This document shows positions 18,125 to 26,788 of a DNA stretch of 64,000 bases, one piece after another (the stretch's first letter is position 1; the number at the start of each line of letters is the position of its first letter). A program made the translations under genes and the position numbers. The notes beneath the pieces were generated by a model, which had not been told where the DNA came from, ran no database searches, and saw only the letters and a program-made list of their open reading frames with translations. The stretch is from Clostridium_AD sp036569345. Its GTDB lineage: Bacteria > Bacillota > Clostridia > Clostridiales > Clostridiaceae. Location: contig NZ_DATCQT010000170.1 of the NCBI RefSeq assembly GCF_036569345.1, positions 13,299 through 77,298 on the forward strand, given 5' to 3'.

Positions 18125-19147
18125 TTATACGCCAAGTAGAACTTGCTCAAAGGCAAACAATGCCTCATTTATCTCGTAGATGTTGTAATTGCCTTCTTCT
18201 ATGAAATACTCAATAATTACATCAAATTTATTGCTGTGAGACAATGTGTATCCAGCTTTATTTAGCAAATCACGTGTTTCATCCAAACTCAACCTAATAG
18301 CTATGGCAAAGGCTATTGATGTAACTTTACTAGGGTTGTAGCCTTTACAACTTCGGATTTTAGAAAACAACTTTCGGTCTATATTTGCCTTCTTATAAGT
18401 TTCAACATCTGTCATTCCTTTTTCATCAATAAGCCTCAACAACATTTTTGAAAAAGATTCATCGAGTTGACTTATTACCTCCTCAAGACTACGTTTTCCA
18501 TTTATTTGTGGCAGAGGATCACAAACATCACCTTCTAAATAATTCTCATGAATATCTTCAAATTGATGATATTCGTAAGGCTCTATATTCCTTTGGCGTT
18601 CGCTATGTTGGTGCTCCTCAACATAGTTATCATCAATATATTTTTCAATTGCAGAAAAAAGTTTTCCACTCAAAACAAAGGCTTTCTTATCATAGACTAC
18701 TAGATAAACCGTCATCTCATGGTTTATTAGAAATTCGCCTATTGCAGAAATTGCTATCTGTAATGCCTTATCTTTCGGGTAGCCATAGATTCCGGATGAT
18801 ATCAACGGGAAGGCGATAGATTTGCACTTATATTTCAAAGCAAGTTTTAGTGAATTAATGTAACAATTATGTAGCGAATTTGCCTCACCCGAGTTACCAC
18901 CGTCCCATATAGGACCAACTGTATGAATAATGTACTTTGCTGGAAGGCTATAACCACTTGTGATGACTGCTTGACCAACATTGCACTTTCCGAGTGCATC
19001 GCATTCCTCTTGAAGCTTTTCAGCCCCGGCGCCAGAGAATATTGCTCCACATACTCCACCCCCCATTTTTAGTGCCGTATTTGCAGCATTTACAATTATA
19101 TCTATTTTCATTTTTGTTATATCATTTCGGATTATTATCATGGGCAT
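18125..19147 (-). CDS. Macro-domain ADP-ribose-binding protein with C-terminal helical extension
   Basis: About 340 aa. The N-terminal macro domain (about 1-160) has the ADP-ribose loop VNAANTALKMGGGVCGAIF and the second loop PLISSGIYGYPKDKAL, so it may remove ADP-ribose or bind O-acetyl-ADP-ribose. An acidic linker leads to a C-terminal helical domain (about 220-340) containing RKLFSKIRSCKGYNPSKVT and AIRLSLDETRDLLNKAGY. That domain resembles the helix-turn-helix-like module attached to some macro proteins. The preferred ATG (MPMIII) has GGGAG upstream; the longer frame start has no ribosome site. The operon partner is a vWA protein. Confidence 0.88.
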   Translation of the reverse strand: MPMIIIRNDITKMKIDIIVNAANTALKMGGGVCGAIFSGAGAEKLQEECDALGKCNVGQAVITSGYSLPAKYIIHTVGPIWDGGNSGEANSLHNCYINSLKLALKYKCKSIAFPLISSGIYGYPKDKALQIAISAIGEFLINHEMTVYLVVYDKKAFVLSGKLFSAIEKYIDDNYVEEHQHSERQRNIEPYEYHQFEDIHENYLEGDVCDPLPQINGKRSLEEVISQLDESFSKMLLRLIDEKGMTDVETYKKANIDRKLFSKIRSCKGYNPSKVTSIAFAIAIRLSLDETRDLLNKAGYTLSHSNKFDVIIEYFIEEGNYNIYEINEALFAFEQVLLGV

Positions 19148-19708
19148 ATTAGCTTTTCTCCCTTCAAGAAATTTCTTGCTGTATCTCTTCATTTATTTAA
19201 TTTAATTACTCACCATTTATTATAATAATTCTATATACATTTATAATTATCCTTTTAAATCTACACAAAAATCAGAACTCCAAAATTACTCTTAGAGTAT
19301 ATTAACTAATCTTTAATTTTATAGGATTGATTTAATTACACTTCTTTCAAACTGATACACTCAATATATTCAACAATTATCAAAATAAAAAAAAGTGCTT
19401 TCCAGCACTTCTTAATTTTCTTATTAAACTGTTTGATTGTAATCCGTAATATTATACATTTATATGCCGAAGTAACACTACTACTATGTTCTCCCATTTA
19501 TAAAAACCTGTTATTAAAGGAAATATAGCTTTGCCATCAACAGTAGAATATATTATGTCTCAAAATATTTTAACGCTATGCACATATACCGTCAGGAAAA
19601 TGATTTCAAAAAGCTGAGAGTATTTCCAAGTCAAACTATGGCTAATTGTGTTATAAGATGTGCTAATTTTTTAGCCTTCCAGTGATGTCTTTACGATTAT
19701 TTCAAATT
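19148..19708. other. Intergenic gap with minus-strand terminator
   Basis: A strong intrinsic terminator lies at 19384-19410: on the minus strand AAGTGCT, 4-nt loop, AGCACTT and then eight T. It would end the transcript of the cysteine-rich gene that stops at 19709. The intervening 19411-19708 has short AT-rich stretches without a supported ORF. Confidence 0.65.
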
Positions 19709-20362
19709 TTAATGTGCCTCAATAAAGTCTTCCATCTGTTTGTGCCAACCCTGAGTTTCATAATTATCTATTAGTGTATCTTCTCTAAACAATAAATCAA
19801 TAATAAATCGTGGTTTTTTGCCCCCAATATGCATAGATTTGACACAGGAAACACAAGAAACCACAACTTCCTCACAAGGCATTTGTTGTGCACGTTTTTT
19901 CATCAGTTCATTGACCTGTTCTACCGGCAGATTCCCATAAAAATGGTCTCCGCAACAAATTGCTTTGGTTCGTGTTAACTCAGGCTCAATAACCCTTATA
20001 TTCATCCTTGCTAATAATTTACGGATGGCATTCTGGTAACTCTCATCTGTGCGGCTGTAGCAAGTATCTTGTATAGCCATTTCTATGCCCTTATAGTCAG
20101 GGAAATTAAAAGTTTCACTATCGGCCAATACCTCCCAAAATAATACCGTTGCGATCCCTTCGTATAATTCTCTATAACTTTTGTCACAGGCTGAACATAC
20201 TGTAATTACCCGTGTGCCGTGCTCCAATTTAGAATCGTGAAAGCAACAAGTCAAAAGTGTAGGCATTTCGCCAAACTCTGAGACTATAAGCGTTTTAAGT
20301 TTATCTACAAGCTCCGGTTTGTACAACATTAAAGTGCAACCTGGTGCAAATACTTGATTCAT
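19709..20362 (-). CDS. Cysteine-rich CCG-domain (heterodisulfide reductase B-like) protein
   Basis: A cytoplasmic 217-aa protein with two cysteine-rich CCG-like motifs. One comprises APGCT near the N-terminus, TCCFHDSK and VCSACDKSY. The other comprises DTCYSRT, AICCGDHFYG and SCVSCVKSM in the second half. These resemble the noncanonical Fe-S-binding CCG domains of HdrB, GlpC and LutA subunits. No partner oxidoreductase is adjacent. It precedes the symporter gene on the same strand order but has its own GGGAGG site and terminator. Substrate and redox partner are unknown. Confidence 0.75.
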   Translation of the reverse strand: MNQVFAPGCTLMLYKPELVDKLKTLIVSEFGEMPTLLTCCFHDSKLEHGTRVITVCSACDKSYRELYEGIATVLFWEVLADSETFNFPDYKGIEMAIQDTCYSRTDESYQNAIRKLLARMNIRVIEPELTRTKAICCGDHFYGNLPVEQVNELMKKRAQQMPCEEVVVSCVSCVKSMHIGGKKPRFIIDLLFREDTLIDNYETQGWHKQMEDFIEAH

Positions 20363-20722
20363 AATTTTGTCCTCCCTTAGTGTTTATGTGTAGCTTGTAC
20401 CTTTACATTTATATCATACTTAATAATTAACTTATTACCCTTTTGAAAGAAGTATTAATCCCTTTGCTATAAGAAGAAAAATTTTTCTATTTGATGATAC
20501 TAATGTGTAAATGACCTTAATTTGTTTAAATTACTATCACCATAGGTAAATATTACTAATGAATGTTAAATAAATGAGAAAGATTGAAAATAAGCAGTAG
20601 ATAACTATCAATTTGATTAGTTATTTACCGCTTACTTATCTAAAAACAAGTTTTTTCTCAATTATATTATTATGCATTAAAGCAACTATGATAATTTAAC
20701 CCTTATATGCATGCCAATATGC
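20363..20722. other. Intergenic gap with symporter terminator
   Basis: AAGCAGTAGATAACTA (20592-20607) and TAGTTATTTACCGCTT (20618-20633) form a 16-bp stem with two mismatches. On the minus strand it is followed by ATTTTC, ending the symporter transcript. Nothing else is recognisable apart from the presumed promoter of the CCG-domain gene near 20390-20460. Confidence 0.65.
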
Positions 20723-22396
20723 TTATGACATGTCTTTAAAGAATTCTTCATTATTATCACATGGCTTATCAGCAATTGCCCCTAACAATTTTGCCGATGG
20801 AGGTGGTGCTAAATAAGTACCTATGATAAGACCGACCATCCCTGCAAGTACACCAATAACACAATATCCCAATAAAGTACTAGCTAATGCACCCTTTCCA
20901 AATATCCAGTCAAATACAGGCATATTATAAGAAAATTTCCATACCTTGTATTCTAAAATGAAAAATATAAAAGTGCCTAATGCTCCACATATTCCACCTG
21001 TCATTACACCTCTAAGGTTAGCACGTTTCCAAAACATAGAATATAACATAATGGCAACTGCAGCACTTAATAATCCTGATGATAAGAAGTAAGCATCATT
21101 AAGTGAAGACCCAAATGACGGAATGTTATAAAGCCAAGCCAATCCCATATTTAAAATTATAATTAACACTGTAATAATACGAGACCATTTTATAATTTTC
21201 TCATCACTCCAATTTCTTTTCTTATAAATCAGAGGTTGTAAAACATCGTAAGACAAATTCATAGAACAAACATTACTATAATTTGCTACTGTTGACATAC
21301 TATGTGCTGAGAGAAGAAAGATTAAAAAAGACTTAAGCAATGGAGACATATAGTTATTAATATAAACTGATATTAAATCATAACCACCTTTATCTCCCAA
21401 AGCAACTGCAGCAGCTAAAACTCCATGATTCAATACTGGCTTAAAAATTATAAGTCCAAATAACCCTATAAGTGAGGAAGGAATTACTATTACAAATGCA
21501 TTGAAAAATAAGCTATATATACCTCCCTTAATAGCAGCCTTTGTAGAAATAGCAGACTGAGCTTTTAACCAAAAATCTTCTGCCCCACCCCATCCTGGAA
21601 GGAGTCCAAACATAACAACTAGTGGTAATGCTATTGAAGTGTATCCAAAAAGACTTGTTGCTGGCTTTACAGAATTATATGGATATCCAGCACCATTAAT
21701 TACATTTTGATGACCCAACATTGTCCATATTGTTGTGCCGTTACCACTTGCAATTCCTCTAGCTGCAGAGTACATTGAAATTACAACCACAAGTAGAATA
21801 GTTGCTCCCATGAAAAACTGAAGTATATTTGCGTTTATTACAGATCTAAAACCACCTAAACACAGATATATAGCGATAGGTACCGCATAAATTACAATCA
21901 TCCAAAATACGGAAATATGTAATGCTGGCGCCATTATAAGTGATGCAGCATACAACTCAGCAGCGGACCAAATTGTATAAGAGAAAATATTTATGAATGC
22001 TGAAAAAACACGTGCAGACATACCAAAACGATTTTGCAACATTTGGCATTGAGAAATAGCTTTGATTCTCCTTATAAAAGGTACCATACAAATTTGAATA
22101 ACCATTGATAACAACCATGGAATAGCCACAAGCCATAAGCCCGCCAAACCTTGATCATAAGTTGCCCATGTCATCCAGGTAATCATACCTATTAACATCC
22201 AACCAGATGCAATAGACATACCTACCATATATGCAGGCTGACTACGACCAGTAATCCAGTAATCGTTACTTTCAGCCTCGGCATTTTTACTTTTTTTCTG
22301 TTGAATATAAGCCCTAGAACCTAAATAAATACAAAAGCCTAAATAAACAAACAAAACTAACCAAGACCATATTGGATTAACATTTCCATATTTCAT
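20723..22396 (-). CDS. Sodium:solute symporter (SSS family), candidate choline or quaternary-amine importer
   Basis: A 557-aa integral membrane protein with about 13 hydrophobic segments. It has the SSS-type start (YWITGRSQPAYMVGMSIASGWM) and the core around WSAAELYAASLIM and YLCLGGFRSVINANILQFFMG. The C-terminal tail is acidic and cytoplasmic. Its leader carries copy A of the three-copy regulatory module shared with the microcompartment operon. It is therefore very probably co-induced with choline degradation, and choline or a related compound is the likely substrate (inference). GGGAGG ribosome site. Its own terminator lies at 20592-20633. Confidence 0.85.
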   Translation of the reverse strand: MKYGNVNPIWSWLVLFVYLGFCIYLGSRAYIQQKKSKNAEAESNDYWITGRSQPAYMVGMSIASGWMLIGMITWMTWATYDQGLAGLWLVAIPWLLSMVIQICMVPFIRRIKAISQCQMLQNRFGMSARVFSAFINIFSYTIWSAAELYAASLIMAPALHISVFWMIVIYAVPIAIYLCLGGFRSVINANILQFFMGATILLVVVISMYSAARGIASGNGTTIWTMLGHQNVINGAGYPYNSVKPATSLFGYTSIALPLVVMFGLLPGWGGAEDFWLKAQSAISTKAAIKGGIYSLFFNAFVIVIPSSLIGLFGLIIFKPVLNHGVLAAAVALGDKGGYDLISVYINNYMSPLLKSFLIFLLSAHSMSTVANYSNVCSMNLSYDVLQPLIYKKRNWSDEKIIKWSRIITVLIIILNMGLAWLYNIPSFGSSLNDAYFLSSGLLSAAVAIMLYSMFWKRANLRGVMTGGICGALGTFIFFILEYKVWKFSYNMPVFDWIFGKGALASTLLGYCVIGVLAGMVGLIIGTYLAPPPSAKLLGAIADKPCDNNEEFFKDMS

Positions 22397-22470
22397 AATC
22401 CTTCACTACCTCCCTGTAAAATCTTTAGTTAATAGTTATTTCGATTATGGCACTCTACTAAACAAAACAA

Positions 22471-22678
22471 TATAAACCGTTTTCATTAACAATATATTGC
22501 CGCCTGGAACTACTATTTCACTCTATGTTAATTGTAACTGAATAAGAGATTTTTTTATGGCATAAATTTCAGTGTTTTACTGCATTATATCCGCTAGCTT
22601 TTTGAAGTTTTTGTACTATCAGTACTTTATTGCACTAATAGTATTAAATATTATTTTTTAATCAATACATTATAAGAG
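22471..22678 (-). promoter_or_regulatory. Cut-regulon control module, copy A (upstream of symporter)
   Basis: Direct repeats on the minus strand: TAGTGCAA (22630-22637) and TAGTACAA (22611-22618), 19 bp apart. The -10 TATAAT is at 22584-22589. The dyad TTTATGCCATAAA is at 22554-22566, about +11 to +23. A conserved leader block with GTGAAATA follows, then the cre-like ATGAAAACGGTTTATA at 22471-22486. Copies B (42932-43136) and C (44798-44993) align along the whole length, which is far more than a promoter requires. Confidence 0.85.
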
Positions 22679-22730
22679 AAAATTAATTCTCTTAGGTACC
22701 TATTAGATTATAAGCATGTTGTGTGAACTG

Positions 22731-22765
22731 AAAAAGAGGCCATGCCGTGTTTCAGGCATGACCTC
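22731..22765 (-). terminator. Intrinsic terminator of choline-kinase-like gene
   Basis: On the minus strand GAGGTCATGCC, a short loop and GGCATGGCCTC, followed by TTTTTC. It insulates the kinase gene from the symporter promoter module just downstream. Confidence 0.85.
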
Positions 22766-22840
22766 CGGATTTTGAAATTTTATATGTAGAATTCTCAATT
22801 CACATCAAAACACACCTTCTCCACCAACCGTTATGGATCC

Positions 22841-23749
22841 CTAATTCTCTACCATATCGGAAATGGAATAATCTGATGAAACAGTGATTGCCTTTACATT
22901 CTTTTGAAAGCGTTCGTATCTGGCGCAGCAATAGTCTAAGAAATCATCGCCACTGTAGTGTCTAATCATTGCCCATACCATCCAAAGCAAGTCCTGCGCT
23001 ACCATAAAGCATTTTATTTTTAATAATTCTTCAGGTGTCAGAGATTGACCATAGTAGTCAAAAAGAAAATATTGAATTGCCTCTCCAGTCAATCTGGATT
23101 CAAGAATATACGCGGCCACATCCCAGCTTGGATCGTTCATACCAGAGTATTCCCAGTCTACAAGGTAAGTTCTGCCATTGTCATCTGCGACAAAGTTTTC
23201 AGGCACTGTGTCATTATGACATGGGACAGAAATTATATTTTTTATATTCTTTTGCATAAAATCAATCAATTGTTTTTTCAAATCAGCGTAGTCAAAGAAA
23301 AAACCGCCATTAAGCTCTTGAATAATCTGTTCATATTTATTCAACTCCGTTTGCCAATCGAAGGTATTAGGAAACTGCTTTGGGTTGGCATGAGTTTTTT
23401 TCAAAAGACCAGAAACAGCTCTCAGGTTTGTAATACTACATGGATCAGTAAGCGCAATGTTTTTGCTGTTTTTAATGTATACACTGAATTTAATTCCACT
23501 GTCCTCATCAAAATAAACGCATTCACAATTCAAACCGACCTCTGTTGCGATACAATTGTTAATTTTTTCAATTTTACGGTCGATCATCTCATTAGTCATG
23601 CCACCCGGCTGCCGTACAACATACTCGGTTCCCTTAATATTCATAAGGTAGTTGTAATTGGTAAGTCCGCCTGCAAAACGAGATTTATCGAATATAATGC
23701 TATCATCATTAAAAAAAAGACGCAATTTTTTTTGTACTAATTCTTCCAT
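22841..23749 (-). CDS. Choline/ethanolamine kinase-like phosphotransferase (LicA-like)
   Basis: A cytoplasmic protein-kinase-fold phosphotransferase of about 302 aa. It has the nucleotide-binding N-lobe (FAGGLTNYNYLM, YVVRQPGG), the catalytic Brenner motif variant PCHNDTVPENFV and the metal-binding YLVDWEYSGMNDPSWDVA. This HND...N plus DWEYxGxNDP combination is the hallmark of choline kinases of the LicA type rather than aminoglycoside kinases. It would make phosphocholine from ATP and choline. It lies between the symporter and the divergent alcohol dehydrogenase, inside the choline locus. The start is the ATG behind GGTGG; an in-frame GTG four codons earlier is possible. Confidence 0.82.
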   Translation of the reverse strand: MEELVQKKLRLFFNDDSIIFDKSRFAGGLTNYNYLMNIKGTEYVVRQPGGMTNEMIDRKIEKINNCIATEVGLNCECVYFDEDSGIKFSVYIKNSKNIALTDPCSITNLRAVSGLLKKTHANPKQFPNTFDWQTELNKYEQIIQELNGGFFFDYADLKKQLIDFMQKNIKNIISVPCHNDTVPENFVADDNGRTYLVDWEYSGMNDPSWDVAAYILESRLTGEAIQYFLFDYYGQSLTPEELLKIKCFMVAQDLLWMVWAMIRHYSGDDFLDYCCARYERFQKNVKAITVSSDYSISDMVEN

Positions 23750-24211
23750 TAATTCCACCACACATATTTCATTTTTTCACTTTATAATAAGGATACACAA
23801 ACGCCGAATAAACATTTTTTTTATATCGATAGTATATTACACTTATTCCTAATTGTAAAAGGTATTTTCTCAGAATAAATGCTGAATATATAGTTATTAT
23901 ATCACATTTCTATCTCAAGAAAGATAAAATTGATAAATTACAACTTTAAAGTCGCTTTTGTTCAATAAAAACAATATTGTACAATGTCTGATTTTAAATA
24001 GGTACAATAGTACTAAAACTATATATTTAATCTGCAATAAACTAAATGTTTTATATGATAACATCATATTATCAGTAATTTTTTAAAAACACTTATTAAT
24101 AAAACAATGTCCATAAAAATCTATAAATATACAATAAGTGATATGTTATATATTGATTTTATTTGCTGAAAATAAGTCTTATATTAGTAGCAAAAAATAG
24201 GAGGTAAAATC
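23750..24211. other. Divergent promoter region of kinase-like gene and alcohol dehydrogenase
   Basis: This gap is AT-rich. Two GTACAA elements occur at 23979-23984 and 24002-24007, spaced 23 bp, with AGTAC next to the second. They resemble the half-sites in modules A-C but neither spacing nor flanks match, so I do not call a fourth copy. The alcohol dehydrogenase has a strong AGGAGG at 24200-24205. Confidence 0.4.
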
Positions 24212-25351
24212 ATGGAAGATAAGTTTAAACTGAAATCCAAGGTTTATTTTAATAAGCAATCCATACAACTTTTAGAACAGATTTCTGGAACTCGGGCATT
24301 TATTGTCTTGGATTCCATAATGGGAAAGTTGGGATATCTTCAAAATGTGGTAGATTACCTACATAAAGCAGGAATAAGCTCTGTTGTTTTTTCGGAGGTT
24401 CGCCCTGACCCTGATGTCAATGTGATTGTAGAGGGGATGAGACTATACGGCGAAAGCGATGCAGATGTACTAGTGGCAATGGGCGGAGGCTCTGCCATCG
24501 ATACCGCTAAGGGTATCCTTTATTTTTCGTGGAAACTAGCAAGCGCAGCAGGTAGTGAAATGAAAAAACCATTATTTATTGCAATTCCTTCCACAAGTGG
24601 AACGGGCTCAGAAGTAACGGACTTCACCGTTATTACATCAGGTGGGGAAAAGGTGTGTATAGTAGATGATTTTATCGCACCGGACATTGCCATACTTGAC
24701 TCTACATGTATTCAACATGTTCCAAAACGTGTGGTTGTAGATACGGGCATAGATGTCCTTGTTCATGCGGTGGAATCCTATGTTTCCACAAATGCGACCG
24801 ACTTTACAGACGCTCTTGCGGAAAAAGCAGTGAAACTTATCTTCGAGAACATTGAGAAGCTTTACAATAATGTGAAGGATTCCAATGCAAGGGATCGTGT
24901 TCAAAATGCTTCCTGCATGGCAGGGATGGCATTTACTAATTCAAATCTTGGTATCACTCACAGTCTTGCCCATGCTATGGGGGCGACTTTTCATATTGCA
25001 CACGGTCGCTCTAATGCACTCTTACTCAGTGCGGTGATGGAATACAACGCCGACTTAAGGGGAAGTGCTAGCAGTTATGCTGCGGGAAGATACGCAAAAC
25101 TGGCAACGATTCTGCAACTTCCGGCCAGGACAAACCGTGAAGGCGCTGTGAACTTTATGCAGGCTGTAGACAAACTGAAAAAAGCTCTTGGAGTCGAAGA
25201 TAATATTCGAAAACTTGGAGTTGATCAGAACGCGTTTGAAAGTGCTCTAGAGCATATGGCAGACATAGCTATGCTCGACAGGTGTACTCCCACAAATCCC
25301 AGACAGCCTTCTAAGGAAAATCTGATTCGTATTTATCAAAAATGCTATTGA
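24212..25351 (+). CDS. Iron-containing alcohol dehydrogenase (EutG/CutO-like)
   Basis: The 379-aa group III alcohol dehydrogenase should reduce acetaldehyde to ethanol and so regenerate NAD+ inside the microcompartment. The nucleotide-binding loop is GGGSAIDTAKG (about 91-101). IPSTSGTGSEVTDF follows, with metal-ligand histidines in DVLVHAVESY, NLGITHSLAHAMGA and HGRSNALLL. All expected ligands are visible. Strong AGGAGG site. It is transcribed divergently from the shell operon and precedes the two-component genes. It has a probable terminator of its own at 25388-25418. Confidence 0.93.
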   Translation: MEDKFKLKSKVYFNKQSIQLLEQISGTRAFIVLDSIMGKLGYLQNVVDYLHKAGISSVVFSEVRPDPDVNVIVEGMRLYGESDADVLVAMGGGSAIDTAKGILYFSWKLASAAGSEMKKPLFIAIPSTSGTGSEVTDFTVITSGGEKVCIVDDFIAPDIAILDSTCIQHVPKRVVVDTGIDVLVHAVESYVSTNATDFTDALAEKAVKLIFENIEKLYNNVKDSNARDRVQNASCMAGMAFTNSNLGITHSLAHAMGATFHIAHGRSNALLLSAVMEYNADLRGSASSYAAGRYAKLATILQLPARTNREGAVNFMQAVDKLKKALGVEDNIRKLGVDQNAFESALEHMADIAMLDRCTPTNPRQPSKENLIRIYQKCY

Positions 25352-25387
25352 CGAGTGTCCAAAATCATAAGAAATTTGAGATAATAA

Positions 25388-25418
25388 AAACAGCTAAACC
25401 ATGTGTTTTAGCCTGTTT
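25388..25418 (+). terminator. Terminator after alcohol dehydrogenase
   Basis: AAACAGCTAAA and TTTAGCCTGTTT form a stem with one mismatch just past the stop, followed by CTATGTT. On the minus strand it is followed by TTTTATT. Termination may be partial, giving some read-through to the sensor kinase. Confidence 0.55.
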
Positions 25419-25591
25419 CTATGTTAAAAATCCTCAAAAAACATATCATTAGTTATTTACTTTTATACTGTTGTACATTATAATTATTAGTAAGCCATAA
25501 CCAGATTCGAAAGAGACTTACCAGCCAGAGAGCTTCAACAATTTATTTCTTTTGATTATAAATTACATGGCGGAAAAGGTGTGCTAAAAGC

Positions 25592-26788
25592 ATGAATAAA
25601 ACTAATAGTTTGCTTGAAAAGTTAATAGCCTCCAATAATTTATATACACGTTATATGAGTATATTATCTCTGTCAGATCTTCCCCTGTTTTTAATAGATA
25701 ATAATGGAACTATTTTGTTTGAGTTTATTCCATCGCCCGATTTTTGTACCTATATATGCCAAGAAAATAAAGATCAAGTATGTTCTGAATACAGATGCCA
25801 ACTCAAACCTGGCGGCAAGGATAGATTTGTCTGCCGATATGGACTTGAAAACATACTTTATCCTATAACGTTGCAAGATGATACTTTGGGTTATATAGCC
25901 GGTGTACAAGCCTATTTGGAGGGTACAGAATATCAAAAACACATGATTGATGTCCAGTCTCTTGAAGCAGAGAAAAGTCCAGAATTGGAATTTATAGCTA
26001 AATCAATTTTCTCGCTCAAAACAGTGGAATCTAATAAAATTAAAATACACGAGCAGTTGTGCGGTCACATTGCCAAAAATATTTCTCTAGACTTATCCCA
26101 AAGCATCAGTCATACAGATGTAGATGCCGTACGTTTGTCCATTGAAAAGGAAATACTAGAGAAAAAAATTAATGATCTAGAAGCTAAAAACATGTCTCTG
26201 ATGATTAATCCCCATTTTTTATTTAATACCTTGAACTGTATCGCTCGAATTGCGTATTTTGAGCATTCTCAAACGGAGGAACTTATCTATTGCCTTTCAG
26301 ATTTGTTGCGCTACAATTTAAAGCATGACAAACAGCTACACACCATTGGTGCCGAAATTGACAACATTGAGAAATATCTGTATATCCAGAAGGTAAGATT
26401 TAAAAACCGTCTGGTATATGAAAGTGACATCCCTGAGAATATTAAGGCTTACAGAATACCTAACATGGTGATACAGCCCCTTGTTGAAAACGCTGTAATC
26501 CATGGCATCACCCCAAAACGTGATGGAGGTAAAATCAGTATTTATGCGGAAGAATATAAAAACGATATCGTTATTTCTATTATTGACAATGGAAATGGTT
26601 TTCCAAAAGATGTTTTAAATAACTTGCAACAATTTGAAAATAAATCAGGTCTAGGGTTTTGGAATACAGACAAACGGCTAAAACAATATTACGGGGAACA
26701 ATACGGATTGAAAATAGTAAAATCTGACTATAGCGGAAGTACCGTTACCATCACGATACCAACTCAACCTATTGGGGGTGCGCAATGA
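25592..26788 (+). CDS. PocR-domain sensor histidine kinase (LytS/YesM-type)
   Basis: A soluble kinase of 398 aa. The N-terminal PocR ligand-binding domain (about 20-160) has its conserved cysteines (CTYICQENKDQVC, YRC, FVCRYG) and the LGYIAGVQAYL segment. The His-kinase domain of PF06580 type has NPHFLFNTLNCI (phospho-acceptor His about residue 207) and the ATPase motifs PLVENAVIHGI and DNGNGFP. There are no membrane segments, so it senses a cytoplasmic ligand, plausibly choline or a cleavage product. The stop overlaps the response regulator start by 4 nt (ATGA). Confidence 0.92.
   Translation: MNKTNSLLEKLIASNNLYTRYMSILSLSDLPLFLIDNNGTILFEFIPSPDFCTYICQENKDQVCSEYRCQLKPGGKDRFVCRYGLENILYPITLQDDTLGYIAGVQAYLEGTEYQKHMIDVQSLEAEKSPELEFIAKSIFSLKTVESNKIKIHEQLCGHIAKNISLDLSQSISHTDVDAVRLSIEKEILEKKINDLEAKNMSLMINPHFLFNTLNCIARIAYFEHSQTEELIYCLSDLLRYNLKHDKQLHTIGAEIDNIEKYLYIQKVRFKNRLVYESDIPENIKAYRIPNMVIQPLVENAVIHGITPKRDGGKISIYAEEYKNDIVISIIDNGNGFPKDVLNNLQQFENKSGLGFWNTDKRLKQYYGEQYGLKIVKSDYSGSTVTITIPTQPIGGAQ

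Noticed and set aside
22471..22577. Known riboswitch or T-box in the conserved leaders
   Set aside because: There is no T-box sequence and no terminator/antiterminator pair. A possible ATTAACA/TGTTAAT stem in copies A and C is not maintained in copy B.
23045..23740. 231-codon plus-strand frame
   Set aside because: It is antisense to the choline-kinase-like gene, whose catalytic motifs are intact. No initiation signals.
23979..24007. Fourth copy of the choline control module before the alcohol dehydrogenase
   Set aside because: Two GTACAA elements exist but the spacing is 23 bp rather than 19, and none of the flanking conserved blocks, dyad or cre site are present.
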